Shown one piece after another: positions 1-7,130 of a DNA stretch of 14,677 bases (positions are counted from its first letter, which is position 1; each line of letters begins with the position of its first letter). The notes beneath the pieces were generated by a model. The model did no database searches. It saw only the letters and a list, made by a program, of their open reading frames with translations, and was not told the DNA's origin. The translations under genes were made by a program, and so were the position numbers. Source of the DNA: a bacterium (lineage in GTDB: Bacteria; UBP14; UBA6098; B30-G16); NCBI GenBank assembly GCA_027064665.1, contig JAMOPH010000141.1, forward strand, positions 1 through 14,677, given 5' to 3'.

Positions 1-366
1 GACACGATGCAGTTTCTCAAGGCACCCGTGGCGACAACGGTTGTGGGGCAGGCGGCGTCAATGGCGGCGGTTCTGCTCGCCGGCGGGGAACCCGGCAGGC
101 GCACCGCACTCCCCCACTCACGCATTATGATTCACCAGCCCTGGGGGGGCATCACCGGGCAGGTGACCGACATTGAAATTCACACCCGGGAACTCCGTAG
201 GCTCAAGCAAATCCTCAACGAAATTCTGGCAAAACACACCGGTCAGCCCATAGAGAAAATTGAGCGGGACACCGACAGAAATTTCTTTATGTCGCCGCAG
301 GAGGCTCTGGAATACGGTATAATCGACAAAATCCATTACCGGGAGAAGGAGAAACACGGCAAATAG
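1..366 (+). CDS. clpP: ATP-dependent Clp protease proteolytic subunit, 3' part, catalytic Asp replaced by Asn
   Basis: This is the C-terminal 121 residues of a ClpP peptidase; the gene begins before the window, and the frame is open from base 1. ClpP forms a cytosolic double-heptamer barrel that degrades proteins fed to it by Clp ATPases. The nucleophile block GQAASMAA (Ser at residue 20 of the visible part, codon 58-60) and the MIHQP block (His45) are present with the usual 25-residue spacing. The third-triad block normally reads (D)TDRD(N/F)F, but here it reads DTDRNFF: the aligned catalytic Asp, 49 residues after the His, is Asn94 (aat, 280-282). Oligomer and family blocks such as TDIEIHTRE and ALEYGIIDKI are normal, so the fold is intact. 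The next gene is secG rather than clpX, which fits a secondary clpP copy, but the upstream neighbour is not visible. Confidence 0.96.
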   Translation, partial: DTMQFLKAPVATTVVGQAASMAAVLLAGGEPGRRTALPHSRIMIHQPWGGITGQVTDIEIHTRELRRLKQILNEILAKHTGQPIEKIERDTDRNFFMSPQEALEYGIIDKIHYREKEKHGK

Positions 367-372
367 TTTTGC

Positions 373-400
373 TTGACAACAGGATGTGAGACTTTATTTT
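373..400 (+). promoter_or_regulatory. Possible sigma-70-type promoter for the secG operon
   Basis: A perfect TTGACA -35 box lies at 373-378, followed after 16 bases by TATTTT at 395-400, which matches four of six positions of the -10 consensus. It starts 7 bases after the clpP stop codon and ends 31 bases before the secG start, so it could start the secG-dgt-TPR operon independently of clpP. The same stretch is bracketed by an 8-base perfect inverted repeat, TTTTGCTT (367-374) and AAGCAAAA (409-416), which might be an operator or a weak hairpin. Confidence 0.4.
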
Positions 401-430
401 CGCAATTAAAGCAAAATCGCGGAGGGTATA

Positions 431-763
431 ATGCTTACGGTTTTAGTGATCTTGCTTGTGCTTACATCGGTGGCTTTGATTATCGCTATTCTGCTGCAGC
501 CACGAAGTCAGGGCGGGATTGGAACGGCATTTGGAGGAGGCTATGCCGATACACTTTTCGGCGGACGGGGCGGAATGGAATTTCTGACAAAACTTACGGC
601 AATTCTGTCGGCGATATTTGTTGTGCTTGTTGTGGGTATAAACATTTATCTCTCCACACCCAGAACCCACAAAAGCATAATGGAGCGGGAAACCACCCAG
701 ACAGTTCCGGTTCAGCCTTCCGCTCCTGCAGGTGGGCAGCAAACCGCCCCTCAGGGACAATAA
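431..763 (+). CDS. secG: Protein-export membrane protein SecG
   Basis: SecG is the small accessory subunit of the SecYEG translocon in the inner membrane and helps SecA-driven preprotein export. The 110-residue product has the family layout: a first transmembrane helix at about residues 3-22, the conserved cytoplasmic loop (LLQPRSQGGIGTAFGGG, residues 21-37; compare the usual LLQ..KGGGLG.AFGG), a second helix at about 52-74, and a polar tail rich in Gln, Pro and Thr. The length equals that of E. coli SecG. A strong GGAGG at 421-425 is followed by a 5-base spacer, which fixes the ATG at 431. It is the first gene of the inferred secG-dgt-TPR-DUF4870 operon. The overlapping frame at 373-789 has no such features and is a shadow. 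Confidence 0.93.
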   Translation: MLTVLVILLVLTSVALIIAILLQPRSQGGIGTAFGGGYADTLFGGRGGMEFLTKLTAILSAIFVVLVVGINIYLSTPRTHKSIMERETTQTVPVQPSAPAGGQQTAPQGQ

Positions 764-798
764 TGTGCCGGTGGGGAAAGAATAAGTGAGGTTATCGT

Positions 799-1974
799 AT
801 GAGCAAAATCATACAGTTTCGTGAGGACTTTGAGCGGCGGGAAAGTTATATGCTTGCCCCCTATGCTGTGCACAATTCGGACTCCCGGGGGCGGCACTAT
901 CCCGAGCCAAAGCATCCATACCGCCCGCCCTTTGAACGGGACAGGGAAAGAATTATTCATTCCACTGCTTTCCGCAGGCTTCAATACAAGACGCAGGTGT
1001 TTGTCAACCACGAGGGAGACCACTACAGAACCCGTATGAGCCATACCCTTGAGGTCGCCACGGTGTCCCGCACAATTGCGCAAACTCTTCGCCTCAACAC
1101 AGACCTTGCGGAGGCTATCGCTCTGGCACACGATCTGGGACACACACCGTTCGGGCACACCGGCGAGGAAGTCCTCAACGAACTGACACAGGATATAGGT
1201 GGCTTTGAGCACAATCGCCAGTCCCTGCGGGTGGTGGAATATCTTGAGATAAAATATCCCAATTTCCCCGGGCTAAACCTCACCTACGAAACACGGGAGG
1301 GAATTATAAAGCACTCCACCAGATACGACCAGCCCGGCGAGAAAAACCTTTTCACCGAAAGGGAGGTTCTGCCCACCCTTGAGGCGCAGATAGTCAATGT
1401 TGCGGACGAACTCGCCTACACCGCCCACGATATTGACGATGGACTGTATTCCGGCGTTCTGGTGTGGGAGGAATTGGAAAAAGGATTTCCGCTTTGGGGG
1501 GAAATTGCCGACAGAATGAGGGCAGAATACCCTGAGGCAAACGAGGAGGTTCTGCGCTCTCTGTGCGTCCGTGAACTTATAAACACGCTCGTCACCGATG
1601 TGCTGAACGAGTCGGCAAAAAGGATTGAGGCGGTAAAACCCAAAAGTGTTGACGATGTGCGGCGGGCACCATATCCTCTGATAGGATTTTCCTCCACTAT
1701 GGAGGAGCAACTACAGTATGCCGGGAAATTTTTGTATGAGAATATGTATAAGCACTACAAAGTCCTGCGGATGGCGACGAAGGCGCGAATTATAATAGAG
1801 GCTCTCTTTGAGGCGTATATGAAAGAGCCAAGGCAACTTCCTAAAACCTCGCGCTCGCGCCTTGAGACCGACCCAAAGGAGCAGGTCGTCGCAGACTATA
1901 TCGCCGGGATGACCGACAGGTATGCTATGCAGGAGTATAAAAAACTCTATGACCCCTACGAAAAACTATTATAA
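799..1974 (+). CDS. dgt: Deoxyguanosinetriphosphate triphosphohydrolase-like dNTPase (HD domain)
   Basis: This 391-residue protein belongs to the bacterial dGTPase/SAMHD1-like HD family, which cleaves dNTPs to deoxynucleoside and triphosphate and so controls nucleotide pools in the cytosol. The family N-terminus LAPYAVHNSDSRGR (19-32) is followed by RDRERIIHSTAFRRLQYKTQVF (48-68 region) with the usual Arg-rich signature. The metal-binding HD residues are His82 (RMSHTLEV), His111-Asp112 (LAHDLGHTPFGH) and Asp203 (NVADELAYTAHDIDDGL). The length is typical of the shorter dGTPase-like class. The GTGAGG at 786-791, seven bases before the ATG, supports this start. It lies 35 bases after secG and 21 bases before the TPR gene in the same direction. 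Substrate preference (dGTP or mixed dNTPs) cannot be read from the sequence. Confidence 0.95.
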   Translation: MSKIIQFREDFERRESYMLAPYAVHNSDSRGRHYPEPKHPYRPPFERDRERIIHSTAFRRLQYKTQVFVNHEGDHYRTRMSHTLEVATVSRTIAQTLRLNTDLAEAIALAHDLGHTPFGHTGEEVLNELTQDIGGFEHNRQSLRVVEYLEIKYPNFPGLNLTYETREGIIKHSTRYDQPGEKNLFTEREVLPTLEAQIVNVADELAYTAHDIDDGLYSGVLVWEELEKGFPLWGEIADRMRAEYPEANEEVLRSLCVRELINTLVTDVLNESAKRIEAVKPKSVDDVRRAPYPLIGFSSTMEEQLQYAGKFLYENMYKHYKVLRMATKARIIIEALFEAYMKEPRQLPKTSRSRLETDPKEQVVADYIAGMTDRYAMQEYKKLYDPYEKLL

Positions 1975-1995
1975 ACCAAATTAGATGGAGGCAAA

Positions 1996-2733
1996 ATGGC
2001 AAAAATAGACAGACACGAACTCAAAAAAGACGAATTCGCCAAGGAAGTATCCACAGTTTACAGTTATGTTACAGAAAATCCCACAAAAGTTTTGATGTGG
2101 GCGATTATTGTGATTGTTGTTGTCGGCGGAGCACTGGGATACTACTCATATCATAAAAAAATGAAAAAGAATGCCACCGAAAAACTTGGTTTAGTTTATA
2201 TTATGCTTGATGCAGGGCAGTATAACGAGGCTCTTGACACGGTCAAAGTTATAATAGATAGATATTCCGGCACCGATGCCGCCAAAATCGCAAAATACCT
2301 GCTCGGGCACATAAATTACGCCTTCGGATACCTTGACTCCGCAATTACAGCCTATGATGATTTCCTCAAAGTGGAAAATCCGGACAGCGACCTTGCCGCC
2401 GCGGCGCTGTTCGGTATAGGCATCTGCTACGAGGACAAAGGACAATATAAAAAGGCAATAGAATATTATCAAAAAGTGTTAAAAGAATATCCAAATTTCT
2501 TCCGCAATGATGAAGTTATGCTTTCTATCGCGCGCTGTTATGATGTTATGGGAGATTTTGACAATGCCATCAGATATTATGAGGAGTTAGTGAGAAAATA
2601 TCCCGATTCGCAGTTGTATCAAAGGGCATCTGTATTGCTTGCGAGAGCGAAATCGCGTGCGTATGCATATCTTGGCGGTGCGAGAAATCTCCCAAAACCT
2701 CAAAATACTCGGAACACAAACCAGAAGGGGTGA
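1996..2733 (+). CDS. Membrane-anchored tetratricopeptide-repeat protein (YfgM/BamD-like)
   Basis: The 245-residue product has a charged cytoplasmic N-terminus, one transmembrane helix at about residues 31-50 (a run of Ile/Val followed by GGALGYYSYH) and a repeat domain outside it. At least three TPR helix-turn-helix units are visible: about 65-100 (AGQYNEALDTVKVIIDRY), 135-170 (YEDKGQYKKAIEYYQKVLKEYP) and 172-205 (YDVMGDFDNAIRYYEELVRKYP). A short basic, Asn-rich tail follows. The layout recalls YfgM, an inner-membrane TPR protein associated with the Sec translocon, and its place two genes after secG fits a role at the export site. This is inference from layout and context; a TPR scaffold alone does not give a function. 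GGAGG at 1987-1991 sets the start. Confidence 0.85.
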   Translation: MAKIDRHELKKDEFAKEVSTVYSYVTENPTKVLMWAIIVIVVVGGALGYYSYHKKMKKNATEKLGLVYIMLDAGQYNEALDTVKVIIDRYSGTDAAKIAKYLLGHINYAFGYLDSAITAYDDFLKVENPDSDLAAAALFGIGICYEDKGQYKKAIEYYQKVLKEYPNFFRNDEVMLSIARCYDVMGDFDNAIRYYEELVRKYPDSQLYQRASVLLARAKSRAYAYLGGARNLPKPQNTRNTNQKG

Positions 2734-2740
2734 TATTAGT

Positions 2741-3139
2741 ATGCGTACACAGGACACATTCGGCTTTCTGAAGGATTTTATATCAACCGGCAAAAGCACT
2801 CAAGAGCCGGAATTGGAAACTCTCACCCCCGACGAAATTGAAGAGGGCAAAGGATTGGCGATTCTGGCTTATATCCCTGTGGTGTGTTTTATCCCATTCC
2901 TGCAGGGCAAAAAGGGAAACAAGTTCGCATACGAACACGGAAAACAAGGAGTTGTATTATTTCTATTTGAGGTAGTTGCCTTGCTTGGCGCACTTTTCTG
3001 GAAAGCGGCGCTGTTTCTGGCATCGGTAGCCGCCCTCGTGGGAATTATATATGTTCTTCAGGGCAAGATGTGGAAAATTCCGGTTATCGGCGATTTTGCC
3101 GACAAAATTGAATCTCCCGAAACGAACAAGACCGACTGA
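2741..3139 (+). CDS. Small DUF4870/Tic20-like membrane protein
   Basis: The 132-residue product has an acidic cytoplasmic head (residues 20-36) and then the pattern of the DUF4870/Tic20-like family: EEGKGLAILAYIPVVCFIPFL (about 34-54), a short polar loop, NKFAYEHGKQGVVLFLFEVVALLGALF (about 60-86), and a third hydrophobic stretch at 89-106. The conserved 'FA..H..QG' signature is seen as FAYEHGKQG. Three to four membrane passes are expected. The frame is open further upstream (a TTG at 2639), but I chose ATG 2741 because AAGGGG lies at 2725-2730 and because the family N-terminus fits. It starts 7 bases after the stop of the TPR gene, so the two are probably translationally coupled. The family's function is poorly defined. 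Confidence 0.8.
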   Translation: MRTQDTFGFLKDFISTGKSTQEPELETLTPDEIEEGKGLAILAYIPVVCFIPFLQGKKGNKFAYEHGKQGVVLFLFEVVALLGALFWKAALFLASVAALVGIIYVLQGKMWKIPVIGDFADKIESPETNKTD

Positions 3140-3174
3140 CACCCTCCGCCAAGCAAACAGGCGCCTCTGTCAAA

Positions 3175-3209
3175 GGGTGCCCTATTTAGTATTTCAGTAT
3201 TTCGCACCC
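3175..3209. terminator. Stem-loop A, possible bidirectional terminator
   Basis: A perfect 6-base inverted repeat GGGTGC (3175-3180) / GCACCC (3204-3209) encloses 23 bases. The loop contains a perfect tandem 8-base repeat AGTATTTC AGTATTTC (3188-3203) directly against the 3' arm. It lies 36 bases after the stop codon at 3137-3139. It is related to stem-loop B downstream. No T-run follows, so a terminator role is inferred from position only. Confidence 0.4.
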
Positions 3210-3237
3210 AATCTCTATGCCCTCTTTAACATATTCA

Positions 3238-3280
3238 ACAGTTCGGGCGCCTTATCAGTTGATATTTCGCGCCCAACTGT
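3238..3280. terminator. Stem-loop B, possible bidirectional terminator
   Basis: A long hairpin: ACAGTT (3238-3243) pairs with AACTGT (3275-3280) and GGGCGC (3245-3250) with GCGCCC (3269-3274), giving 12 base pairs with a single bulged C at 3244. Inside it, TATCA (3253-3257) can pair with TGATA (3260-3264). It lies 23 bases beyond the stop codon of the minus-strand propeller gene and about 98 bases beyond the plus-strand operon, so it could protect or end transcripts from both sides. No T-run follows on either strand, so Rho-independent termination is not demonstrated. Confidence 0.5.
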
Positions 3281-3303
3281 ATCTGACCCGGCGCCGGATA
3301 GTT

Positions 3304-6300
3304 CTACTTCACAAACAGCATCTTCGCATATTGAGGAGAAGTTCCCTCTCCGCTCAAACGGGCGAAATATACCCCCGAGGGCACCTCTCCCCCATCCTGC
3401 GAATCTCCAGCCCACACAAGAGTATGAACGCCTGCGCCCTCAAGTTTGTATTTTCTAACCACCCTGCCGGATATATCAACAATCTGCAGTTGTGCGGATT
3501 TGCCCACAAGTTCAACAGTGATTTCCACCGCCGAGTTGAACGGATTTGGCGCCACCGATGTGAACGATGTCCGCACGGGCGTGCGGGTTTCCCTCTGTGC
3601 GGGAGAAAGCAAGTATTTCCCCGGCGCAAGTTCTGCCGCCTCACCGACATCAAGCACCACGCTGATATCCTGCCCGAAAATCGCCACAGGAGAGGAATAT
3701 CCGCCCAGATATTCCACCTCACAGCGCCGATTTATCACGAGGTCAAACTTGTCCGCAGGGCGCACATCCACAGAGAGCAAATCGCCCACATCCTCGCAGG
3801 CGAACCCGCCAAGGATTTCTTTCCCCGGAACCGGCGGCGGAAGAATTCTGTCGTATGGGTCAAAACCGGCGGCGGCATCGTCTCTGATTCCAAAGCGAAG
3901 TTTTGCTGAACTCTCGCCGTCTCTCAGCAGAATCATCCCGGTCTGTTCAGCCCGGGGGCGCCGGAACGACCCGGCGGGCGCATCAGCATCAATAACAAGC
4001 GTGCACGGCTGGAACGCAAACACCCAATAGCCGACCTTGGGCTCAATCTGGTCGGCGATATCGTAACCTGTGCCCCCGGCATTGAGGGTATAGACGCAGT
4101 ATCGGGCGATAGCGCTGTCCGGAACCGTGCGCAGAGAATAGACCGAAACGGGCTCGGAAATCCCGCCAATCAGGTTCCAGCCCGAACGGAGATAAATCCT
4201 ATTTCTCTTGGCGGGGATACCGTCAACGAAGTTGAATTTCTGCCGCCGCCACAGGAAATAGCCTCTTCCGGGCTCAAGTTTCGGGGTAAGCCCATAGGCG
4301 CCATCCTGGTAGAAGAACACCTCCGGCATACCGAAAAATTCGGCGGACACCGGCGCAGTTGAGGGAATTGAAACCATATTCCACCCGTGGGACAGTTTGA
4401 ACGGGAACCTTATCGCCGGCGCAGGAATTGGGCCAACAGAATGCTCGCCGGCGGGTATTGTGGTTGCGGAAATGATTTCCTCCCCGTCAATCACAAAGGA
4501 GACGAATTCAGCACCGAACGGCGCCAACTCCACCGTGCGGGCACACACCAGCGACACTTCCCCCACCGGCTCATCATACCCCAGCGCAAGGCGGACAAAT
4601 CTTTCGCCACGGTATTCAAAGAACACCGGGGCATCGGGGGGCGCAAACACATCGCCGGGGTCAATATCGGAGGTGTATTCCGGGGCGAACTTCACGGCAA
4701 GGGTCTCGCCGTCGTCGCAGGTGAATCCACCCGCCACCGCCCTCAAAAGCCCGGGCGTGGTGCGATACTCAATCTCAATAGAATCCACACGCCAGACAGT
4801 GTCGGTGGCAGAGGGATATAAATTATGTTCAACAATATCCGCCGCCCAGGAGAGGGAATCGTAGGTGTTGCCGAGGTCAAAGTATGCTCTTTCGCCTGTG
4901 GGTCTGTTCGGGGGGTCGTTGTCGTTGTTCATTATCAGCAAGGTCTCAACCGGCGGGTTGGAAAGATATAGCAGATAATATGTCACGGTATCGGTCGGGT
5001 TATCCGAGGTGATATTTTTCGCCTTCCAGTGGACATATCTAAACTGACTCGTGTTGATTTTGTTGGACTCCAAATGGGTGTTCTGCGCAAGGGTATCGGT
5101 GACATCGCCTTTGATGAGCCAGGATTTTATTCCGTTCATATAATCGGCTAAAATCACATATCTTCCGACACCCACCGCCGCCTCGGCAAGCCAGGTACCC
5201 GACGGACAGGTATAATCTATTGAACCATCCGACTGGTCAACCAGAACTAAATCGTTATCCGGGCTCTCCAAAAGCCCCACCAGAAGATAATTATCATATA
5301 AATTCACAGAGACCGGTTCACCATTGAAAGTGGATGTGGGGACAGGGTTGGTGCTCCAGCCGCCCGGCGCCGGCGAAGATGGTGTGGAGACATCAATCTT
5401 ATACAGCCCGCCCTCCTTTGAGGCGACATAGCAGTAATCCCCGCTTTTGGCAAGTCCCCAGGCGTGCCCGGAGGTGGTGTATCTCCCCACCGAGTCAAGA
5501 GTTGAACTGTTGAGAATCAAAAGCCCACCCTCGCTTTCGCCAACATAGATATAACTTCCATCCACCAGAACAGAAACGCAGGGATACTCCGAATTATAGG
5601 AATCCGCAACGGTCAAACCGGATAAATCCACCTTTTTTACCCCATCGCCGCAGGCAAGATACGCATAGGAGCCAAAGACATCAACATCCCACACGGTGGA
5701 TGAAATGGTGGTAGAAGATATAATGCTCATACTGGCAGGATTTGAGGCGTCAATCACATAGAAGTTGGGCGAGGCGCTTCCACGACACAGGTAGAGTTTG
5801 TCGCCCTCAACATCAAGACCCAGAGGGGGAACTACCGCAAGGGTATCCTTTGCGACCAAATTTGTCGGGTCGGAGACATCCACCGAGACCACACCGACAT
5901 CCTGACAACTGACGAAAACATAGTTGTTGGAATAGACCATTGCGATGGCATCGCCGATATCCACCTGGTCAGCCCAGGAATCTGCCGGCGAGACATTCCC
6001 CATAGAGACGAACTGAACCCCCTCCGAATCGGCGACACATATAATGCCGGTCTCGGTTTTGGTGATACCTTTGACCGAGACACCATTGGCATTTTTCGGC
6101 GTGCTGGTAATCATATAGGATTTGCTCACCGGGTTTTCAATGGAGAACACCAGCATTCCGGAATCGGCATCAGCCACCAGGAGTTTATCGTCAAAGAACT
6201 CGCAGTCATAGGCACAGACTTTTGCGCCAAACCTTGCGAGGACATTCATAGAATAGTCGGCGTCTCCATCGGTCAGTTCGGTCAGCCCAACAATATAGAT

Positions 6301-7119
6301 GCTGTCATCGCCGGCGACAGCCGCCATAGTTCCGGCGACGGCAACATAATATCCGCCGCTTCCCACAGATGCACCTATGTTGGAACGGTAAGTCGGCGAC
6401 GAAGGTGAGGAGATATCCACCGCCACAAGGCAGTTGTTGGCATCGGCGACGAGGGCGAAATCTCCGTATATTTCCACGCCACGGGCATCGCAGTTCGTCC
6501 AGGTGACAGAACCAACCTGCGTCATAGATGAGGTGGCGATACTTCTGAGCCCGCCCGTGCCAGAGCCCAAAAAGGCATAGTCGCCGCTTACCGCCACACC
6601 ATAGGCAGTATAGGACGCCATATCATCCTCACTGAAATCGCTGAGGTCCACTTTGAGCAACCTATCTGTGGCGCAGACATAGGCATAGCCGCCGGATATG
6701 GCTATATCCACGCAATTTCCGCCGGAAAGGTCGGCGCTGTTTATCTCGGTTCCCGAGGAAATCCTCACCGACACAATCCCCGTGATATTTGCGCAGTAGG
6801 CGATGTCCCCGGACACCGCTATTTTTTGAGGGTAGCCGGTGAGGTTCGTCCATCCTGCGGTGGAGCGCTCAAAAGGCGGCTTTCGCCTGTGAAAACCAAC
6901 CTCATCAACAAGATTCCATCCGCCGTTGGTCTTGGCTGCATTGCAGTGGGTAAGCGTGGTGAAATCCTCATAGAATGTGTCCGCCCAGGCGATAGTGGGC
7001 GACATAAAATCGCTAATTGTGGGGCTTCCAGCCGAATTTTCCCCACAAAACGCCCAAAAACTCACCACCAGCCCAGCAGCGAAAACGCCAACAGCCAAAA
7101 AAATGCCTTTATTCAACAT
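3304..7119 (-). CDS. Large secreted LVIVD-type beta-propeller protein with GWN modules and C-terminal sorting domain
   Basis: The 1271-residue product starts with a signal peptide (Lys4, hydrophobic core about 5-24). A short N-terminal segment (DFTT...GGWN, 52-68) is followed by about 14 imperfect repeats between residues 98 and 672. Each has the LVIVD pattern 'V.V.G.YAYVA....GL..VDIS.PS', so one or two seven-bladed propellers are likely. Residues 685-790 look like a beta-sandwich. The duplicated GWN module spans about 905-1045 (GWNMVSIP, PGRGYF, GWNLIGG, GYWVF). Flanking 'DGE...DP.D..PP' beta domains lie at about 796-895 and 1060-1175. The C-terminus (about 1187-1271: APNPFN, VDISGRVVR, G.H...W.G....G..VPSGVYF, K) is a Por/FlgD-Ig-like sorting domain, as on type IX secretion cargo. 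It is therefore probably a cell-surface or released protein; ligand unknown. GGAGGG at 7131-7126 sets the start and overlaps the stop of the upstream gene, which implies coupling. Confidence 0.9.
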   Translation of the reverse strand: MLNKGIFLAVGVFAAGLVVSFWAFCGENSAGSPTISDFMSPTIAWADTFYEDFTTLTHCNAAKTNGGWNLVDEVGFHRRKPPFERSTAGWTNLTGYPQKIAVSGDIAYCANITGIVSVRISSGTEINSADLSGGNCVDIAISGGYAYVCATDRLLKVDLSDFSEDDMASYTAYGVAVSGDYAFLGSGTGGLRSIATSSMTQVGSVTWTNCDARGVEIYGDFALVADANNCLVAVDISSPSSPTYRSNIGASVGSGGYYVAVAGTMAAVAGDDSIYIVGLTELTDGDADYSMNVLARFGAKVCAYDCEFFDDKLLVADADSGMLVFSIENPVSKSYMITSTPKNANGVSVKGITKTETGIICVADSEGVQFVSMGNVSPADSWADQVDIGDAIAMVYSNNYVFVSCQDVGVVSVDVSDPTNLVAKDTLAVVPPLGLDVEGDKLYLCRGSASPNFYVIDASNPASMSIISSTTISSTVWDVDVFGSYAYLACGDGVKKVDLSGLTVADSYNSEYPCVSVLVDGSYIYVGESEGGLLILNSSTLDSVGRYTTSGHAWGLAKSGDYCYVASKEGGLYKIDVSTPSSPAPGGWSTNPVPTSTFNGEPVSVNLYDNYLLVGLLESPDNDLVLVDQSDGSIDYTCPSGTWLAEAAVGVGRYVILADYMNGIKSWLIKGDVTDTLAQNTHLESNKINTSQFRYVHWKAKNITSDNPTDTVTYYLLYLSNPPVETLLIMNNDNDPPNRPTGERAYFDLGNTYDSLSWAADIVEHNLYPSATDTVWRVDSIEIEYRTTPGLLRAVAGGFTCDDGETLAVKFAPEYTSDIDPGDVFAPPDAPVFFEYRGERFVRLALGYDEPVGEVSLVCARTVELAPFGAEFVSFVIDGEEIISATTIPAGEHSVGPIPAPAIRFPFKLSHGWNMVSIPSTAPVSAEFFGMPEVFFYQDGAYGLTPKLEPGRGYFLWRRQKFNFVDGIPAKRNRIYLRSGWNLIGGISEPVSVYSLRTVPDSAIARYCVYTLNAGGTGYDIADQIEPKVGYWVFAFQPCTLVIDADAPAGSFRRPRAEQTGMILLRDGESSAKLRFGIRDDAAAGFDPYDRILPPPVPGKEILGGFACEDVGDLLSVDVRPADKFDLVINRRCEVEYLGGYSSPVAIFGQDISVVLDVGEAAELAPGKYLLSPAQRETRTPVRTSFTSVAPNPFNSAVEITVELVGKSAQLQIVDISGRVVRKYKLEGAGVHTLVWAGDSQDGGEVPSGVYFARLSGEGTSPQYAKMLFVK

Positions 7120-7130
7120 AGTAATCCCTC

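Larger units (their letters stand above)
3140..3303. other. Convergent intergenic gap with two stem-loops
   Basis: This 164-base gap separates the end of the secG operon (plus) from the end of the propeller gene (minus). I find no open reading frame or RNA gene in it. Its recognisable content is the pair of related stem-loops at 3175-3209 and 3238-3280, described separately, a small ACAG/CTGT hairpin at 3157-3170, and a 10-base GC palindrome (CCGGCGCCGG, 3288-3297) just beyond the propeller stop codon. No run of T long enough for a classic intrinsic terminator is seen on either strand. Confidence 0.7.

Noticed and set aside
373..789. A 138-codon plus-strand frame overlapping secG
   Set aside because: It starts at a TTG inside the -35 box, has no family features, and overlaps a clear SecG with a strong ribosome binding site.
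764..798. tRNA gene after secG, as found in some bacteria
   Set aside because: The gap to dgt is 35 bases, too short, and has no T-loop-like sequence.
3140..3303. Three GGCGCC palindromes as a protein-binding array
   Set aside because: GGCGCC also occurs often inside the coding sequence of this window, so three copies in the gap are not notable on their own.
3217..4864. Plus-strand open frames of 144-230 codons opposite the propeller gene
   Set aside because: They are Arg/Ser/His-rich shadows of a well-supported gene with signal peptide, repeats and sorting domain.
7040..7119. Lipobox in the propeller protein's signal peptide
   Set aside because: Cys25 is preceded by Trp-Ala-Phe, which does not fit the L-(A/S)-(G/A)-C pattern, so an ordinary signal peptide is preferred.
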